Below are positions 35,980 to 45,835 of a stretch of 64,000 bases of DNA, one piece after another. Position 1 is the stretch's first letter. Each line of letters begins with the position of its first letter. The notes below the pieces were generated by a model that did not search any database, had not been told where the DNA came from, and saw only the letters and a list, made by a program, of their open reading frames with translations. The stretch covers positions 6,493,136-6,557,135 of the forward strand of contig NC_073746.1 of assembly GCF_029784135.1 (NCBI RefSeq), written 5' to 3'. A program made the translations under genes and the position numbers. Source of the DNA: Toxorhynchites rutilus septentrionalis. Taxonomy: Eukaryota > Arthropoda > Insecta > Diptera > Culicidae.

Positions 35980-36716
35980 AGCCGGGTTCAGACGGTGCGA
36001 GTAAGCATACGAGTCGATCTAGTCAGTTACTGCAGTGCAGCTACTCACACCGTGTGAACACATCATTCCAGTTAGTGTCATGTGTGATTCGGCGTGCGAG
36101 CTACTTCAAAGTTTTTTGAATTTACTCGCACTCGCATCCCTCAAAACGTCAAAAACAGAATTTAGCGCTCGAATCAGGGATGCCAAATCTTTACATTGTC
36201 TTGACATGTCTCTATTTTTAAGATATTTGAAAATGTGCGAAGATATTTATAGATTTGAAAATTATTGGAAAACTAATACGTTTTCTTTTTGAGATAACTT
36301 TATTGGGAATCTGAATATAAAATCATTATCGGGCACAATTTTCATTCAGAATTCACTCACAACTTGCAAAAAAAAGTATTGTTCTAAGAAACAGAATACA
36401 TAATCGATATAAAAAAGTAGATTTTCCTTCATTATTTTAGTTTTCGAGGCGTATTTGTTCCTTCTGCAAATCTACTATCATTTTCATTTTCCTCATCTGA
36501 CAAATTCGGACCTGATTGCTGTTTCTGACTATTTGATGAACATTTGAAAAATCGTCTGGCATCTCTGGTAAACCCGTGCCGTAGTATCTAGTTTCTTGCC
36601 AGCAGCTCACATTGTGTGAACGGACAAGGCGAGTCAACCATTTGTCAAGCGAGTTCACCGGGTCAGTAGCTGCTCATTGTGAAGTCAGCTACTAGCAACG
36701 TATAAATGGACCTTAA
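35976..36716. mobile_element. TTAA-flanked element between the two H2A copies
   Basis: TTAA at 35976-35979 and 36713-36716. The ends are loosely inverted: AGCCGGGTTCAGACGGTGCGAG on the left against GGTCCATTTATACGTTGCTAG on the right (minus strand), with GTTCACAC..GTGTGAAC-type motifs in both arms and GGATGCCA/TGGCATC inside. It may be a decayed piggyBac-like MITE. No coding content. Confidence 0.5.
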
Positions 36717-36800
36717 CGCTCATTCGTTCGTCTCGTTGGACTCGCCCCTCTGGCTGAGTCTGCCGATTTGTCTCTATCCTGTGAGTGTGTACCGCTAGAG

Positions 36801-36807
36801 TATAAAA
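36801..36807 (+). promoter_or_regulatory. TATA box of H2A-like copy 2
   Basis: TATAAAA in the context CGCTAGAGTATAAAACACGC, about 90 bp upstream of the H2A-like reading frame. Position and sequence fit a histone gene core promoter. Confidence 0.5.
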
Positions 36808-36879
36808 CACGCGGACCCCAAAAAAATATCTTATTTTCTTTCAAACCGTAAACCCGTGTGGTTGTACGGCATCGGCACC

Positions 36880-37363
36880 GTGGACGTAACAAAGGAGGAC
36901 AAGTTAAGGGAAAGGCACAGTCTCACTCGAACCGTGTAGGTTTCCAATTCTCTGTTGGTCGCATTCACTGATTGCTCCGCAAGGGTAACTAGGCCGAACG
37001 GATTGGTGCCGGAGCACCAGTATACCTAACAGCGATTATAAAGTTTCGGCCGTCGGAGTGCTCGAGTTGGCTTGCAAAGCTGCTCACGACAATCAGAAAA
37101 CCCGCATCAAGAACAGAGCAGCTTCGGTTCGGCGCTCATCAAGGCAACAATTAGTTTCAGTGAGTGGCAAAGTGTTTCTCCGGCACGTCGCATTAAATGT
37201 AATTTACTGAACAACATGTCACAAGCTGGATGGGAAGAAATTTTCCAACTGTGAAAGCTGTGGCGAGTGGCAAACGCAATAGCTAAACAGGAAGGTTTAA
37301 CCGAACAAGATGGGAATATCGAGTGATAACAAAAACACAACACCAAAGGTTCTTTTCAGAACC
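36880..37363 (+). pseudogene. Histone H2A-like pseudogene, copy 2
   Basis: No start codon remains, but codons for [19 protein letters not shown] and SVGRIH, LLRKGN, AERIGAGAPVYLTAII follow in one frame with two stops in the middle (after RIH and RKGN). After a frameshift LELACKAAHDNQKTRI is seen (about 37063-37110). This is H2A from residue 6 to about 100, less deleted but more stop-ridden than copy 1. The 3' part is replaced by the repeated block 37180-37330. A stem-loop follows at 37348. The two copies differ in which lesions they carry, so they decayed separately. Confidence 0.86.
37348..37363 (+). promoter_or_regulatory. Histone-type 3' stem-loop, copy 2, perfectly paired
   Basis: GGTTCTTTTCAGAACC forms a perfect 6-bp stem with the TTTC loop of histone mRNA 3' ends. 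Relative to the usual GGCYCT...AGRGCC it differs by a paired C-G to T-A change on both sides of the stem. Confidence 0.75.
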
Positions 37364-37542
37364 ATCAACATGTTCATAAATAGTAAACAGTAAACTAATC
37401 CATTTTTCAGGTAGATAGGTAGGTATTCACGTAGGAGAAGAAAATAAAACAATATATTTAAAATATATATTTAACAAAAGCTGTTCCCTTTGTATAGTCC
37501 TACGTCACTCCGGTTATGTCCCCGACATTACCCACCCGTCTT

Positions 37543-38876
37543 TTTTGACGTAGGATTACGTCTTTCGGGAACATATTGGGGTACAAATTGAAAATCGAAA
37601 ATCGAGCGCACCGTGAAAATTGTCCAATTTCAAATGCTTATTGTTCAGTGATTTCATTATGGATTGATGAGATTTTTGCGTCAATCTATTTCAGCACGAA
37701 TTTTCAATTGTTCGAAAAAAATTTCGAACAATTGAAGAATCTCAACCCCTATCCTAACAGAAATACCCACTTCTGATAGGTCGAAATTGACGACATATGC
37801 GACGGGTCCCAAACAGAGACATCAAAACCAAGCTGCCTAGGGGAAATTAGCATTGCAGATACATGAAAGTAGGGGGAGATTTTTTTCCCACCGACATGTA
37901 TTCCCTAACAGAGAGTTCAAATCCATGGTGTCTGGGAGAAATCAGCATGTAAATACCCTCGATAGTTTAACTAACGACGCGCACAAATGGATAGTGCTCA
38001 TTGTAACTAGCGTGGGCATTGCTGATTGCATACGTGCTGGCGAATAAGTTGAGAGCGATGAACAAGTGTTTTTTCGTTCCAATAAGAATCTTTTGAGTGA
38101 AGAATGATGTTTCAATGAACTGAATAGAACTTATGCTTGATAGAATATAAATAAAATTTAAATTTGGAACTTTTATGTTGGTTGCTTCGTAAAACTTTCA
38201 GCACAACTGTAAGTGTAAAATTGTGTATGGTAGCTATTGTGTTAAAATGACTTGAAATATGAAACGATTTTTTTTCTCCCATGGAAAGTTCATGCGACGA
38301 GGAAAATTGGAAAAATGAAGGAATATTCGAAAAAGTGATTTCACATATGCTCTACATACGTATTGGGTGCTGTTAGCATTGAGGCATGTAGCATCGTGTT
38401 CCGTTGGGTTTAAAGTGAAAAGGAAATGGGTTGAATAAATACTCAGAAAATAAAAAGTTATGAATGAAATTACTTTTCCATTTCAAATATATTTTCTCTA
38501 TACTAAAGTAACACTTTTTTCTGGTGAGAAAAATTGGATTCGATAATGAAAATTATCTTATATTGCTTTGATGAGCTTTTTTTTCTTTATTTCATCCATA
38601 CATATCACAGGCGCCATCTCGTCCAGGACCACAGAGGGCGGCTTTGGTACGTGATACGCACCATCTAATCTATCATTATCACTCGGTTATGGACACTGGT
38701 GAAGTGAACAAACAATACCTAACAACCAGACAAAACGGAGCCAAATCATTATCGAAGAGTTTAATAATGTAATTCTTCAAACGTATCCAAAATCAGCGTG
38801 CAGCAGATAGCCTAACGGAATCCTACGTCAACTATGCGGTCGTGTCTTGGGCACAACCCTCCTGTGACTTTTTTTT
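37543..38876. mobile_element. Element C of the palindromic-ended family
   Basis: Left end TTTTGACGTAGGATTACGTC at 37543, joined directly to element B. Right end ATCCTACGTCAACTATGCGG at 38819 followed by CAACCCTCC and a T run ending about 38876. It contains two of the 97-bp units seen in element A (37806-37945), and a perfect inverted repeat TTCAATTGTTCGAA...TTCGAACAATTGAA near 37705-37735. It has no transposase or other recognised ORF. Confidence 0.6.
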
Positions 38877-39297
38877 CACGCGCAAGGTGAAAAATTCGGT
38901 ACGGTTGTTTCGGTTCGAAGTAAGTTCGGTTACGGAATTTCGGACGGATTCTGACAGCTGAAGCGGAATGGAGGAGGAAAGAACGCAGCGAGTCTACCTC
39001 TTTTCGAATTGGAGCTTCAGGATGGAAGCCTACCTCGAAGAGCTGGGTTTGGTGCACTGCATCCGGAAGAGCCTGGAATAAGAGGAATTTTTCCACGATT
39101 TGGAAGCGGACTCGGTGGCACTGAAAACGCAGAAGGCGCAACAACGTGAAAAACGGAAGCAGCAGGATGTGAAGTGCAAGTCCATCCTCATTCACAAAAT
39201 CGCGGATTCGCACCTCGATTTCATCAAGGGGAAGCCCACGCCGAAGGAAATTTAGTCCACGTTGGAGCGTTTGCTCGAGAAGAAAGGCGTCGCTGGC
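38877..39297 (+). pseudogene. gag: Copia gag, N-terminal part
   Basis: The copia leader resumes at 38877. Gag begins at ATG 38968 and reads EERTQRVYLFSNWSFRMEAY and LEELGLVHCIRK, matching the Ty1/copia Gag pattern of a WxxRM.. segment. Stops interrupt it at about 39079 and 39253 (TAA, TAG). Basic helices follow (AQQREKRKQQDVKCKSILIHKI). The frame is cut at 39298 by element D and resumes at 40137 with LLKQMSL. Retrotransposon capsid; inactive. Confidence 0.8.
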
Positions 39298-40136
39298 ATT
39301 TTGACGTAGGACTACGTCTTTCATTTCTATACCGGGGTGTAAAATCAAAGTTTCGAAAACGAAAGCGTTACGCCGGAGACCGAGATTTTGAGCGTTGAGG
39401 ATCGAGATCTGCCCTGAAACGCAAGCAGTTTGTTTGAAACTGTGAGGGAACACAGAGAAGCCTATCCTTCAGGAGAAGAGAAGGTGACCATCGAAGCAGC
39501 CGCTACACACACACACATACACGCACGGAATTCTTTCCGTTTGGATGCCATTCAGCATCGAGAAAGATCCGGAAAATAATCTGCCAGTTCCTCTGGGAAT
39601 TTAAAAATACATTCATGTGAAAGAGTTTATTTGAATGTTTTCTATCCTTGTAACACTGTGACCAAATATGTTTCAATCAAGTGCTATTAACAGATAGTTA
39701 TCGAGTTAGCATTAACCACTGGTGGGCTTCCAGTATCGAGGAAAATGTGGAAATATCTAATCGTTACTGAAAATATTCTGCCAGTTGCTCTGGGAATTTA
39801 AAATTACATTCATGTGAAAGAGTTTATTTTAATGTTTTCTCTCCATGTAACACTGTGACCAAATACATTTGGTTTTGTGATTTTTCAATCAATTGCAATT
39901 AACAGGATAGCTTCTGAAGATTATTCTTCCCCATCAGTAGGATATTTCCGTATCCAATATTGGATGCATAAAACCTTGTGCCTCCAACGTAACGCTCTCG
40001 TTTTCGAAGTCCCCCAAATATTCATTCATTCAGAATGAATTCAGATTCAACTTCAAACAAATGATCTCTAAATCAACGATAGTCCTACGTCACCCTTGCG
40101 GTTATACCATAGATATAATCCACTTCCTGTTTTTTA
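39298..40136. mobile_element. Element D of the palindromic-ended family, inside copia gag
   Basis: Left end TTTTGACGTAGGACTACGTC at 39298, right end TAGTCCTACGTCACCCTTGCG at 40081 then GGTTATACCATAGATATAA, CCAC and a T run to 40136. It splits copia gag, proving it is mobile. Inside is a direct duplication of about 135 bp (39565-39700 and 39770-39905, shared words CTCTGGGAATTTAAAA, CATTCATGTGAAAGAG, GTAACACTGTGACCAAATA). It shares the TACGTCTTTC start with element C more than with A and B. Confidence 0.72.
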
Positions 40137-40782
40137 TCTGTTGAAGCAAATGTCCCTGATGCGGTACGACGAAAGCCGCCCTTTGTAGGAGTACATCGTT
40201 GCTTTCGAGAAGAACATTCGAGACCTGGAATCTGCTGGCGTGAAGTTCGACGAAAAGGTAATCGTTTTGAACTTGCTCCAGTCCATGCCGAAATCTTACG
40301 GGCAGTTGATTACGGTGCTGGAGACTCTACCGATGGAACAATGCTCCCTGGAATTCGTGAAGTCGAGATTGCTGAGCGAAGGTGTTAAGCGGCAGCTGGA
40401 AGGTGGGCGTGCGGAGCCTGGCACGGCGTTTGTAGGGAAAAATGGAAAGTTTACGTTTACCTGCCATGCTTGTGGAAAGCCTGCACATAAGCGGAGAGAT
40501 TGCCCGAGAAACGGCCGGAAGCAGGAACACTGTCCAGGAAAATCATTGAGGAAGCAGAAGAAGGAATCCAGAGAGAAGGCCAACGCAGCCGACGCGCAGC
40601 AAGACATCGCATTCGTGGGCACGAATGGCACGTTCGACGGAAATTTCCGTTGGATCCTTGACAGTGGTGCATCTGAACACATGGTGCGAGACCAGAAGTA
40701 TCTACACAACGATCATCGGTTAGAGCAACCGGTGGTCATCACTTTGGACAACAGTTGGTTAGTGAACTTGCTGGTGAGGTGA
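40137..40782 (+). pseudogene. Copia gag C-terminus with zinc knuckle and protease start
   Basis: Resumes gag after element D (LLKQMSLMRYDESRPL, then a TAG, then EYIVAFEKNIRDLE). An open stretch from 40240 reads LNLLQSMPKSYGQLITVLE, a conserved copia Gag segment. A CCHC knuckle CHACGKPAHKRRDCP is at about 40462-40506, and the aspartic protease motif WILDSGASEHM at 40651-40683. Frame is lost near 40755, where the protease continues one frame over. The protease active-site DSG is intact. Confidence 0.86.
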
Positions 40783-41238
40783 GAATGCTCGCTACGGTAG
40801 GCGATAAGCAGCTGCGGTGCGTCGTCTATGATGTCTTGTACGTTCCGGACTTGACCCTCAACTTGTTCTCCGTCAAGAAAATTGGGGAACGAGGAATGCG
40901 TACCACGTTCACACGAGATAAGGCGTTCATCACGAAGGAAGATGGTTCGCAAGTATGCATGGCTACACGGAAGACGAAACTGTTCGAGCTCAACGTCGAG
41001 CTGATTCCATCAAGTGGGTCGGCTCTGGCTGTCGATACCAAAACTCAACAGTTTTTGTGGCATCGGCGATACGGTCACATCAGAAATTCTGGCTTGGCGA
41101 AACTAGTTCGATGCAACATGGTGGACGGACTGGTTGTCGGGAAAAACCTGGAAGCAGACGAAAATTGTGAATCGTGTATGAAGGGGAAGCAGGTGAGATT
41201 GCCCTTTTTCAGACACAACACGAGCAAGATCGAGTCGT
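40755..41238 (+). pseudogene. Copia pol: protease end and GAG-pre-integrase domain
   Basis: Frame 3 continuation: VVYDVLYVPDLTLNLFSVKKI (typical end of the copia protease region), then WHRRYGHIRNSGLAKLV and CESCMKGKQVRLPF, the HHCC zinc-binding domain ahead of the integrase core. A frameshift near 41235 passes reading to frame 1. Confidence 0.85.
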
Positions 41239-41570
41239 CCGTTGGAGTTGATCCACACCGACGTTTGTGGTCCATTCAAGCCATTCAAGGATGGTGGAAA
41301 AATGTTCGTGTCGTTCATCGACGATTTCACCCATTTCACGGCGGTGTACGTCCTCAAAGCGAAGAGTGATGTCCTGGAGATGTTCAAGAAGTATGCAGCA
41401 ATGGCAGAAGCACACTTCGAGCGCAGGGTGGCCCGTATCCGGTGCGATAACGGCGGTGAGTACGTTAATGAAGATTTCACCAATTTTTGCGAAGCTAAGG
41501 GGATCGTGATGGAGACTACTGCACTATACATGCCACAGCAATCAACAGAAGTCCAACGTCGGCGTTAGAT
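41239..41570 (+). pseudogene. Copia integrase core, catalytic Glu deleted
   Basis: ELIHTDVCGPFKP holds the first catalytic Asp and RIRCDNGGEYV the second. The expected third-residue region (PQQNGVxERxNR) is missing: the sequence jumps from MPQQSTEV into text coding for PTSALDEPLTPFEKWYGRRP in another frame. An internal deletion has therefore removed the Glu and some 40-50 codons and created a stop at 41566. The element cannot integrate by itself. Confidence 0.85.
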
Positions 41571-42360
41571 GAACCTTTGACCCCCTTCGAGAAGTGGTAT
41601 GGACGTAGGCCGAATGTGTCGATGTGTGTTTGGCAGCAAAGCATTCGTTCACATTCCGAAGAAGAAAAGAAGCAAGCTGGACGACAAAAGCAAGGTGTGC
41701 TATTTCGTTGGATATGCCGTAAACGGGTATCGGCTGTGGGACTCGGAAAAGCGAAAAGTTTTTGTATCCCGCGACGTAGTGGTGGATGAAAGCAAGCCTG
41801 AAAAGTCACCAGTCTACACGTCGGACCATCTGGTGTCCGATAAGGACGAAACACACATTAACGAAGAACAAGAATTAGAAAAAGAAGATGAAGCCAGAGC
41901 ATTGCGGCGCAGTGATAGGAATCGTAAACAGCCAGAAAAATTAGCTGACTATCATCTGCTCGGAGCGTTTGCCCTGAATGCGGAAACTTATTGTCAAAAT
42001 CTCCCGGATACCATCGACGAGGCGAAGAAGCGAGACGATTGGCCGGAGTGTAAACTGGCAATCATCGATGAATTGAAGTTTATCAGAAGCTTTATGGAGA
42101 AGCTTTTGTTTCAACGGTCGAAGTATGATAGCTGCCTCTACACGCAAACGGGAAGGAAGTTTCAGATTTACGTCGTCCTGTACGTGGACCATATTATTCT
42201 TGCGTCCACTTCGTTGGAGGAGCTAATTCGAGTCAAGCGGATGCTGTCTGATGAGTTTGACATGACGGATTTTCAAGATCTGAACTTCTTCTTGGGCCAG
42301 CGAATCGAGAACAACAGGAAAGAAGGTACGATGAATATCAATATGTCCTCGATCTTTTAA
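41571..42360 (+). pseudogene. Copia integrase C-terminus and RT with large internal deletion
   Basis: Frame 3 at 41577 gives PLTPFEKWYGRRPNVS, then frame 1 gives VFGSKAFVHIPKKKRSKLDD and VCYFVGYAVNGYRLWD. An acidic linker leads to RT, but the text jumps from KLAIIDELKF straight to FQRSKYDSCLYTQ, losing about 200 codons that would hold the first catalytic Asp. The remaining catalytic box reads YVDHIILAS instead of YVDDxxLA, so an Asp is replaced by His. Inactive on three counts. Confidence 0.85.
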
Positions 42361-42646
42361 AGCGGTTTGGCATGGAATCGTGCAAACCATCTTCAACGCC
42401 ACTGGAGCCAAATGCGAAACTGGAGCAGCTTCGCGATGGCCAGGAATCGTTCAAGTGTCCCTATCGTGAGCTGACGGGATGTCTTACGTATCTCATGCTG
42501 GTGACTCGTCCAGATATCTGTGCCACGGTAAATCTCCTCAGCCGGTACCAGAACGCACCATCGGAAGAACATTGGAAGGCCTTCAAACGAGTTTTGCGCT
42601 ACCTTCAAGAGACGAAGGATTTCTCTCTTGTATATCATCGTAATGA
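42361..42646 (+). pseudogene. Copia RT C-terminus
   Basis: A frame change at 42360 leads to MESCKPSSTPLEPNAKL, YRELTGCLTYLMLVTRPDI and HWKAFKRVLRYLQETKD, the standard stretch between copia RT and RNase H. It is cut at 42646 by a SINE. Confidence 0.85.
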
Positions 42647-42870
42647 AGGAAGGAAGGTCTTGTATTATAGAGACTTTAAACTTTTGCAGTTCATTCGTCT
42701 CTAGCCTTGAGAAAGGCCCTTTGAAAACTTTACTCTACTCTATTACTCTACTCCAGCGCTACCACCTCCGCCCTCTTGCCTTGACAAAGGCACTCGATCC
42801 CTCGCCGTCCAGCTCGTCCAGCAACGATGTTGTCCAGTCGGTGTCCACACAAAGAATGTCATCGTAATGA
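42635..42870 (-). mobile_element. SINE-like retroposon in copia, minus strand, with 12-bp TSD
   Basis: TCATCGTAATGA at 42635-42646 and 42859-42870 brackets a 212-bp insert of the same family as 34561-34754, reversed. The minus strand reads CATTCTTTGTGTGGACACCG, has the CCTTGACAAAGG/CCTTGAGAAAGG hairpins, the GAGACGAATGAACT end and a CCTT-repeat tail. It separates copia RT from RNase H. Confidence 0.88.
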
Positions 42871-43384
42871 GAAGAGCAGTCCGCTATTTGGATTCGCGGA
42901 CGCAGATTGGGGCAGCGATGTCAACGATAGGAGGTCTACATCCGGATTCTGCCTCAAAATGTTCGGTAATACGGTAACATGGGTTACCCGCAAGCAAGCA
43001 ACAATGTCACTATCCTCAACCGAGGCGGAATATGTGGCGCTGAGTCAAGCAGCATGCGAGACAATTTGGCTTCGTAACCTCGCAACGGAGTTTGGAGTTG
43101 TCCTGAAGTCACCTTTCATCATCTATGAGGACAATCAATCTTGCATCCAGATTGCGAATGAACCAAGGGACCAGAAACGTCTCAAGCACATCGACATACG
43201 GTACAATTTTGTACGAGAGCGCATCGAAAATCATGAAATCGAGCTGCGGTACATTCCAACTGAAAATCAGGTCGCCGACATTCTCACCAAGGGTCTTCCG
43301 GCAGAGAGCTTCAAGAAGCATCGTCACACGCTTGGTTTGAGAAGGGGTGTTGAGAAGCAAACCGAAGCAACCACTTGGAGATGA
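42871..43384 (+). pseudogene. Copia RNase H
   Basis: FADADWGSDVNDRRSTSG, then SLSSTEAEYVALSQAACE and YEDNQSCIQIA, the copia RNase H D-E-D residues, followed by HIDIRYNFVRERI, YIPTENQVADILTKGL and a basic end. This domain is open from the SINE to its stop; the final codons run into the 3' LTR. It is the best-preserved copia domain here but is cut off from the rest of pol. Confidence 0.88.
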
Positions 43385-43461
43385 TATTCATTTGAGATGC
43401 AATAGTAGGCTTTGCGTTACACCAGTAGCTATATAAGCCTCCCTGAAATTATAATCTTTCT
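43348..43461 (+). mobile_element. Copia 3' LTR, left part
   Basis: TGTTGAGAAG begins after the polypurine-like GAGAAGGGG. It matches the 5' LTR up to ATAATCTTTCT (43451-43461), where a LINE has inserted. The rest of the LTR is at 46729-46771. Confidence 0.9.
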
Positions 43462-44295
43462 CAATGGTGCTACTGACACTCGACCGCAACGGTTATGTTT
43501 TTAGCGCCATTCTAAAAGAGAATAATAACTATAGAAGTTTTCTCCTACAACCGAATGCATAGCTTTTTTCAGAGCTGTTTTCGGTCCTAAATATAGCGTT
43601 TTTTTTCAGCAACAGTTGTCCGGATACCAGGAAAGGAGGAAGCAGCCGAGAAGCCCCCAACGGCCATTAGGAAGTTGGTTCGGTCGGATTGGCCACTTTG
43701 ACCGGCAGTTTTCACTGCCCCTTGCGTGTCCCGCTGTTTGTGCCCGTCTCATCAGCAACGTTTTTCCTGCCAGTGACGCGCGATTTTGGCGCAATTTCTA
43801 CTCATCAATCATCAGCAGCTCAGGAGGTGTGGAAAGAGGTTTTCTTCGCTTCGTCGCTTCGAACCGCTGCGGCGATTGCCCTGCCGTCGGCGGTATCCGG
43901 TCCCTTCCCCGCTACCCCACTACCATTTGGTGGTGTATTAGGAGTGGTTCTTCAACACGATCGGTGAGTGACCAAACCTTTCTTAATACCAGGAGTTAGT
44001 GAGAGATAGGACGCCCAAAGGGTATAGGTTAAAAATTTTTTTTTACTACATATCCCAAATTGATTTTAATTTAACTGACATTTAAAAAGTGATTTCTTCC
44101 AAGTGTTTTTAAAAATAGTGTTTTTCCGCCAAGTGATTTCGGTGTTTGTTCTTGTAACTGCGTTGGCATTGTCCCCCGCCGTTACCGTCCTCCGCCGTTT
44201 TCGTCCCCCGTCGCACGTCGTATGGTCTACTTTGGTTAGTGAATATTTTACGACTTTTTCGCCGGCTACAGCTGAGGTGTAGCTAGGCAACAAAA

Positions 44296-45786
44296 ATGGC
44301 GTCCAGTAGTTCCGGACCTCCAGGAGGCCGGGCTACAAACCGTTACCGTGGAAGACCAACCCAACGGACCACTTCATTTTGGGCTGACCCACTGAGTGGT
44401 GATCTTGAAATTCTTCTATTACGGGCCACAGGGGAAGATACCCTCCCCTCGAACCCCTTTCTTGTAAGCAAGACAGTTGCCAAGGCAGGATCCTTAGAAA
44501 GTGCAAGACCACAACGAGACGATAAAAACCGAATTCAATATGTACTCTCAGTAAGAGAAAAGGATGTTATCGATAAGTTACTTTCAATTAACAAGCTAAT
44601 TAATGACACCCCAATAGAAATTATTCACCATCCGACTCTAAATCAACGCAAATGCGTTGTCACCTGTCGTGAAGTTCTAGATTTAAAGGAAGACGAATTG
44701 TTAAAAGAACTAGCCGATCAAAAAGTGATCGAGGTAAAGCGTATCACCAGGAAAGAAAATGATTCGATTATAGCCACACCAACATTAATTCTGACCATTC
44801 GTGGAACTGTTGTTCCTGAATATATAAATTTTGGATTTGTTCGAGCAGGGACTAGGAATTATTATCCAAACCCCATGCAATGTTTTAAGTGTTACCGCTT
44901 TGGGCACACAACAAAACGGTGCAGACGAAATACTCCACTCTGCAAAAACTGTGGAAAAGACCACAAATTAAATATTTCCGGAAACAAAATTTGTAAATCC
45001 CCTGAATTTTGCGTCAACTGTAAGGGTGATCATACCTCATCCAACAAGACGTGCCCAATATGGGTAAGAGAAAACAACATAACCAGAATAAGAGTAGATG
45101 AGGGAATATCTCACAACGAAGCTAGGAAAAAGTATGACCTCCAGAACAATGGAATAACCTATTCCAGTGTGCTGCAGGACAGACTTAATACCATTCAAAC
45201 AACAGTAGTTGGCTGCACTCAATGCAAATGCCAATGTAATTCCGCTAGACCCAATCAGGATAATAGCCAATCCATTACTTCAGGCAATGAAACGGAAAGC
45301 TCGGTAGATGAATCTGAAGAAGATTCCGAAGAATCAGAAGAAGAAGAAATGGAGGAACCAAAGAATATAGAATCTGAAGAGGATAGACAGGACATGCAAA
45401 CCGAAAAGGAATCAGATAATCCAATGGAATACATTGAAATTAGGAATAAAAATAAAAGGAAAATCTCGAACAAAGGAATATCTTCTGAAGAACATAAGTC
45501 TTCTGATGAGGAAAACAAGCAAACCAAAGAAGTCCAACGGAAACGGACAAGGAACGAACAAACAAATCAAATAAATGAAAGAAACAACACACACACACAC
45601 ACACCAACAATAAACACCCACATAACAACAATCAACAATCACATGCTAACACTCTATACCACTCCACTCCAAATAAAAATAACACTAACACAAATAACAC
45701 ACACACCAGGAAAGTTTCCAGCCCTCCAAAGGGTAATAATAAAAACAAATAAATTATTACTTCTATTACATAATTTTAACCTTTAA
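44296..45786 (+). CDS. LINE ORF1 (gag-like RNA-binding protein, three zinc knuckles)
   Basis: Open for 496 codons from ATG 44296. It is a nucleic-acid-binding ORF1p of a non-LTR retrotransposon. A basic N-terminus is followed by an RRM-like region (about residues 70-180) and three CCHC-type knuckles near residues 196-255: CFKCYRFGHTTKRC, CKNCGKDHK...C, CVNCKGDHTSSNKTC. An acidic Ser/Glu-rich stretch lies at about 334-365, then a Lys-rich tail. The last 65 or so residues (NTHTHTPTINTHITTINN onward) are low complexity and may be read-through after a lost stop. No frameshift interrupts it, unlike nearly all other element genes in this window. Confidence 0.87.
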   Translation: MASSSSGPPGGRATNRYRGRPTQRTTSFWADPLSGDLEILLLRATGEDTLPSNPFLVSKTVAKAGSLESARPQRDDKNRIQYVLSVREKDVIDKLLSINKLINDTPIEIIHHPTLNQRKCVVTCREVLDLKEDELLKELADQKVIEVKRITRKENDSIIATPTLILTIRGTVVPEYINFGFVRAGTRNYYPNPMQCFKCYRFGHTTKRCRRNTPLCKNCGKDHKLNISGNKICKSPEFCVNCKGDHTSSNKTCPIWVRENNITRIRVDEGISHNEARKKYDLQNNGITYSSVLQDRLNTIQTTVVGCTQCKCQCNSARPNQDNSQSITSGNETESSVDESEEDSEESEEEEMEEPKNIESEEDRQDMQTEKESDNPMEYIEIRNKNKRKISNKGISSEEHKSSDEENKQTKEVQRKRTRNEQTNQINERNNTHTHTPTINTHITTINNHMLTLYTTPLQIKITLTQITHTPGKFPALQRVIIKTNKLLLLLHNFNL

Positions 45787-45835
45787 TCTGCAGCATTTTT
45801 ATATCAATCAACATTATTTTAGTTAAACCGAACGG

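Larger units (their letters stand above)
34101..37544. mobile_element. Element B of the palindromic-ended family, carrying histone H2A remnants
   Basis: The left end TTTTGACGTAGGACTACGTC at 34101 and the next 280 bp match element A (shared words GAAAAAATGCAAGATTT, TTTTTGCATCAATTGATAGG, TCTACGCATCTATC). The right end is TAGTCCTACGTCA at 37495-37508 then CGGTTATG and TTACCCACCC, abutting element C at 37543. Between them are two H2A-like copies, a SINE and a TTAA-flanked element. Together with C it sits in the copia leader. CACGCGAAG before B and CACGCGCAAG after C could be an imperfect target duplication. Confidence 0.65.

Noticed and set aside
38812..39453. 213-codon minus-strand ORF
   Set aside because: It is a shadow of copia gag on the plus strand and runs across the left end of element D, so it cannot be one ancestral gene.
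40296..41531. Minus-strand ORFs over copia pol
   Set aside because: The plus strand carries clear copia motifs in the same interval; the minus frames have none.
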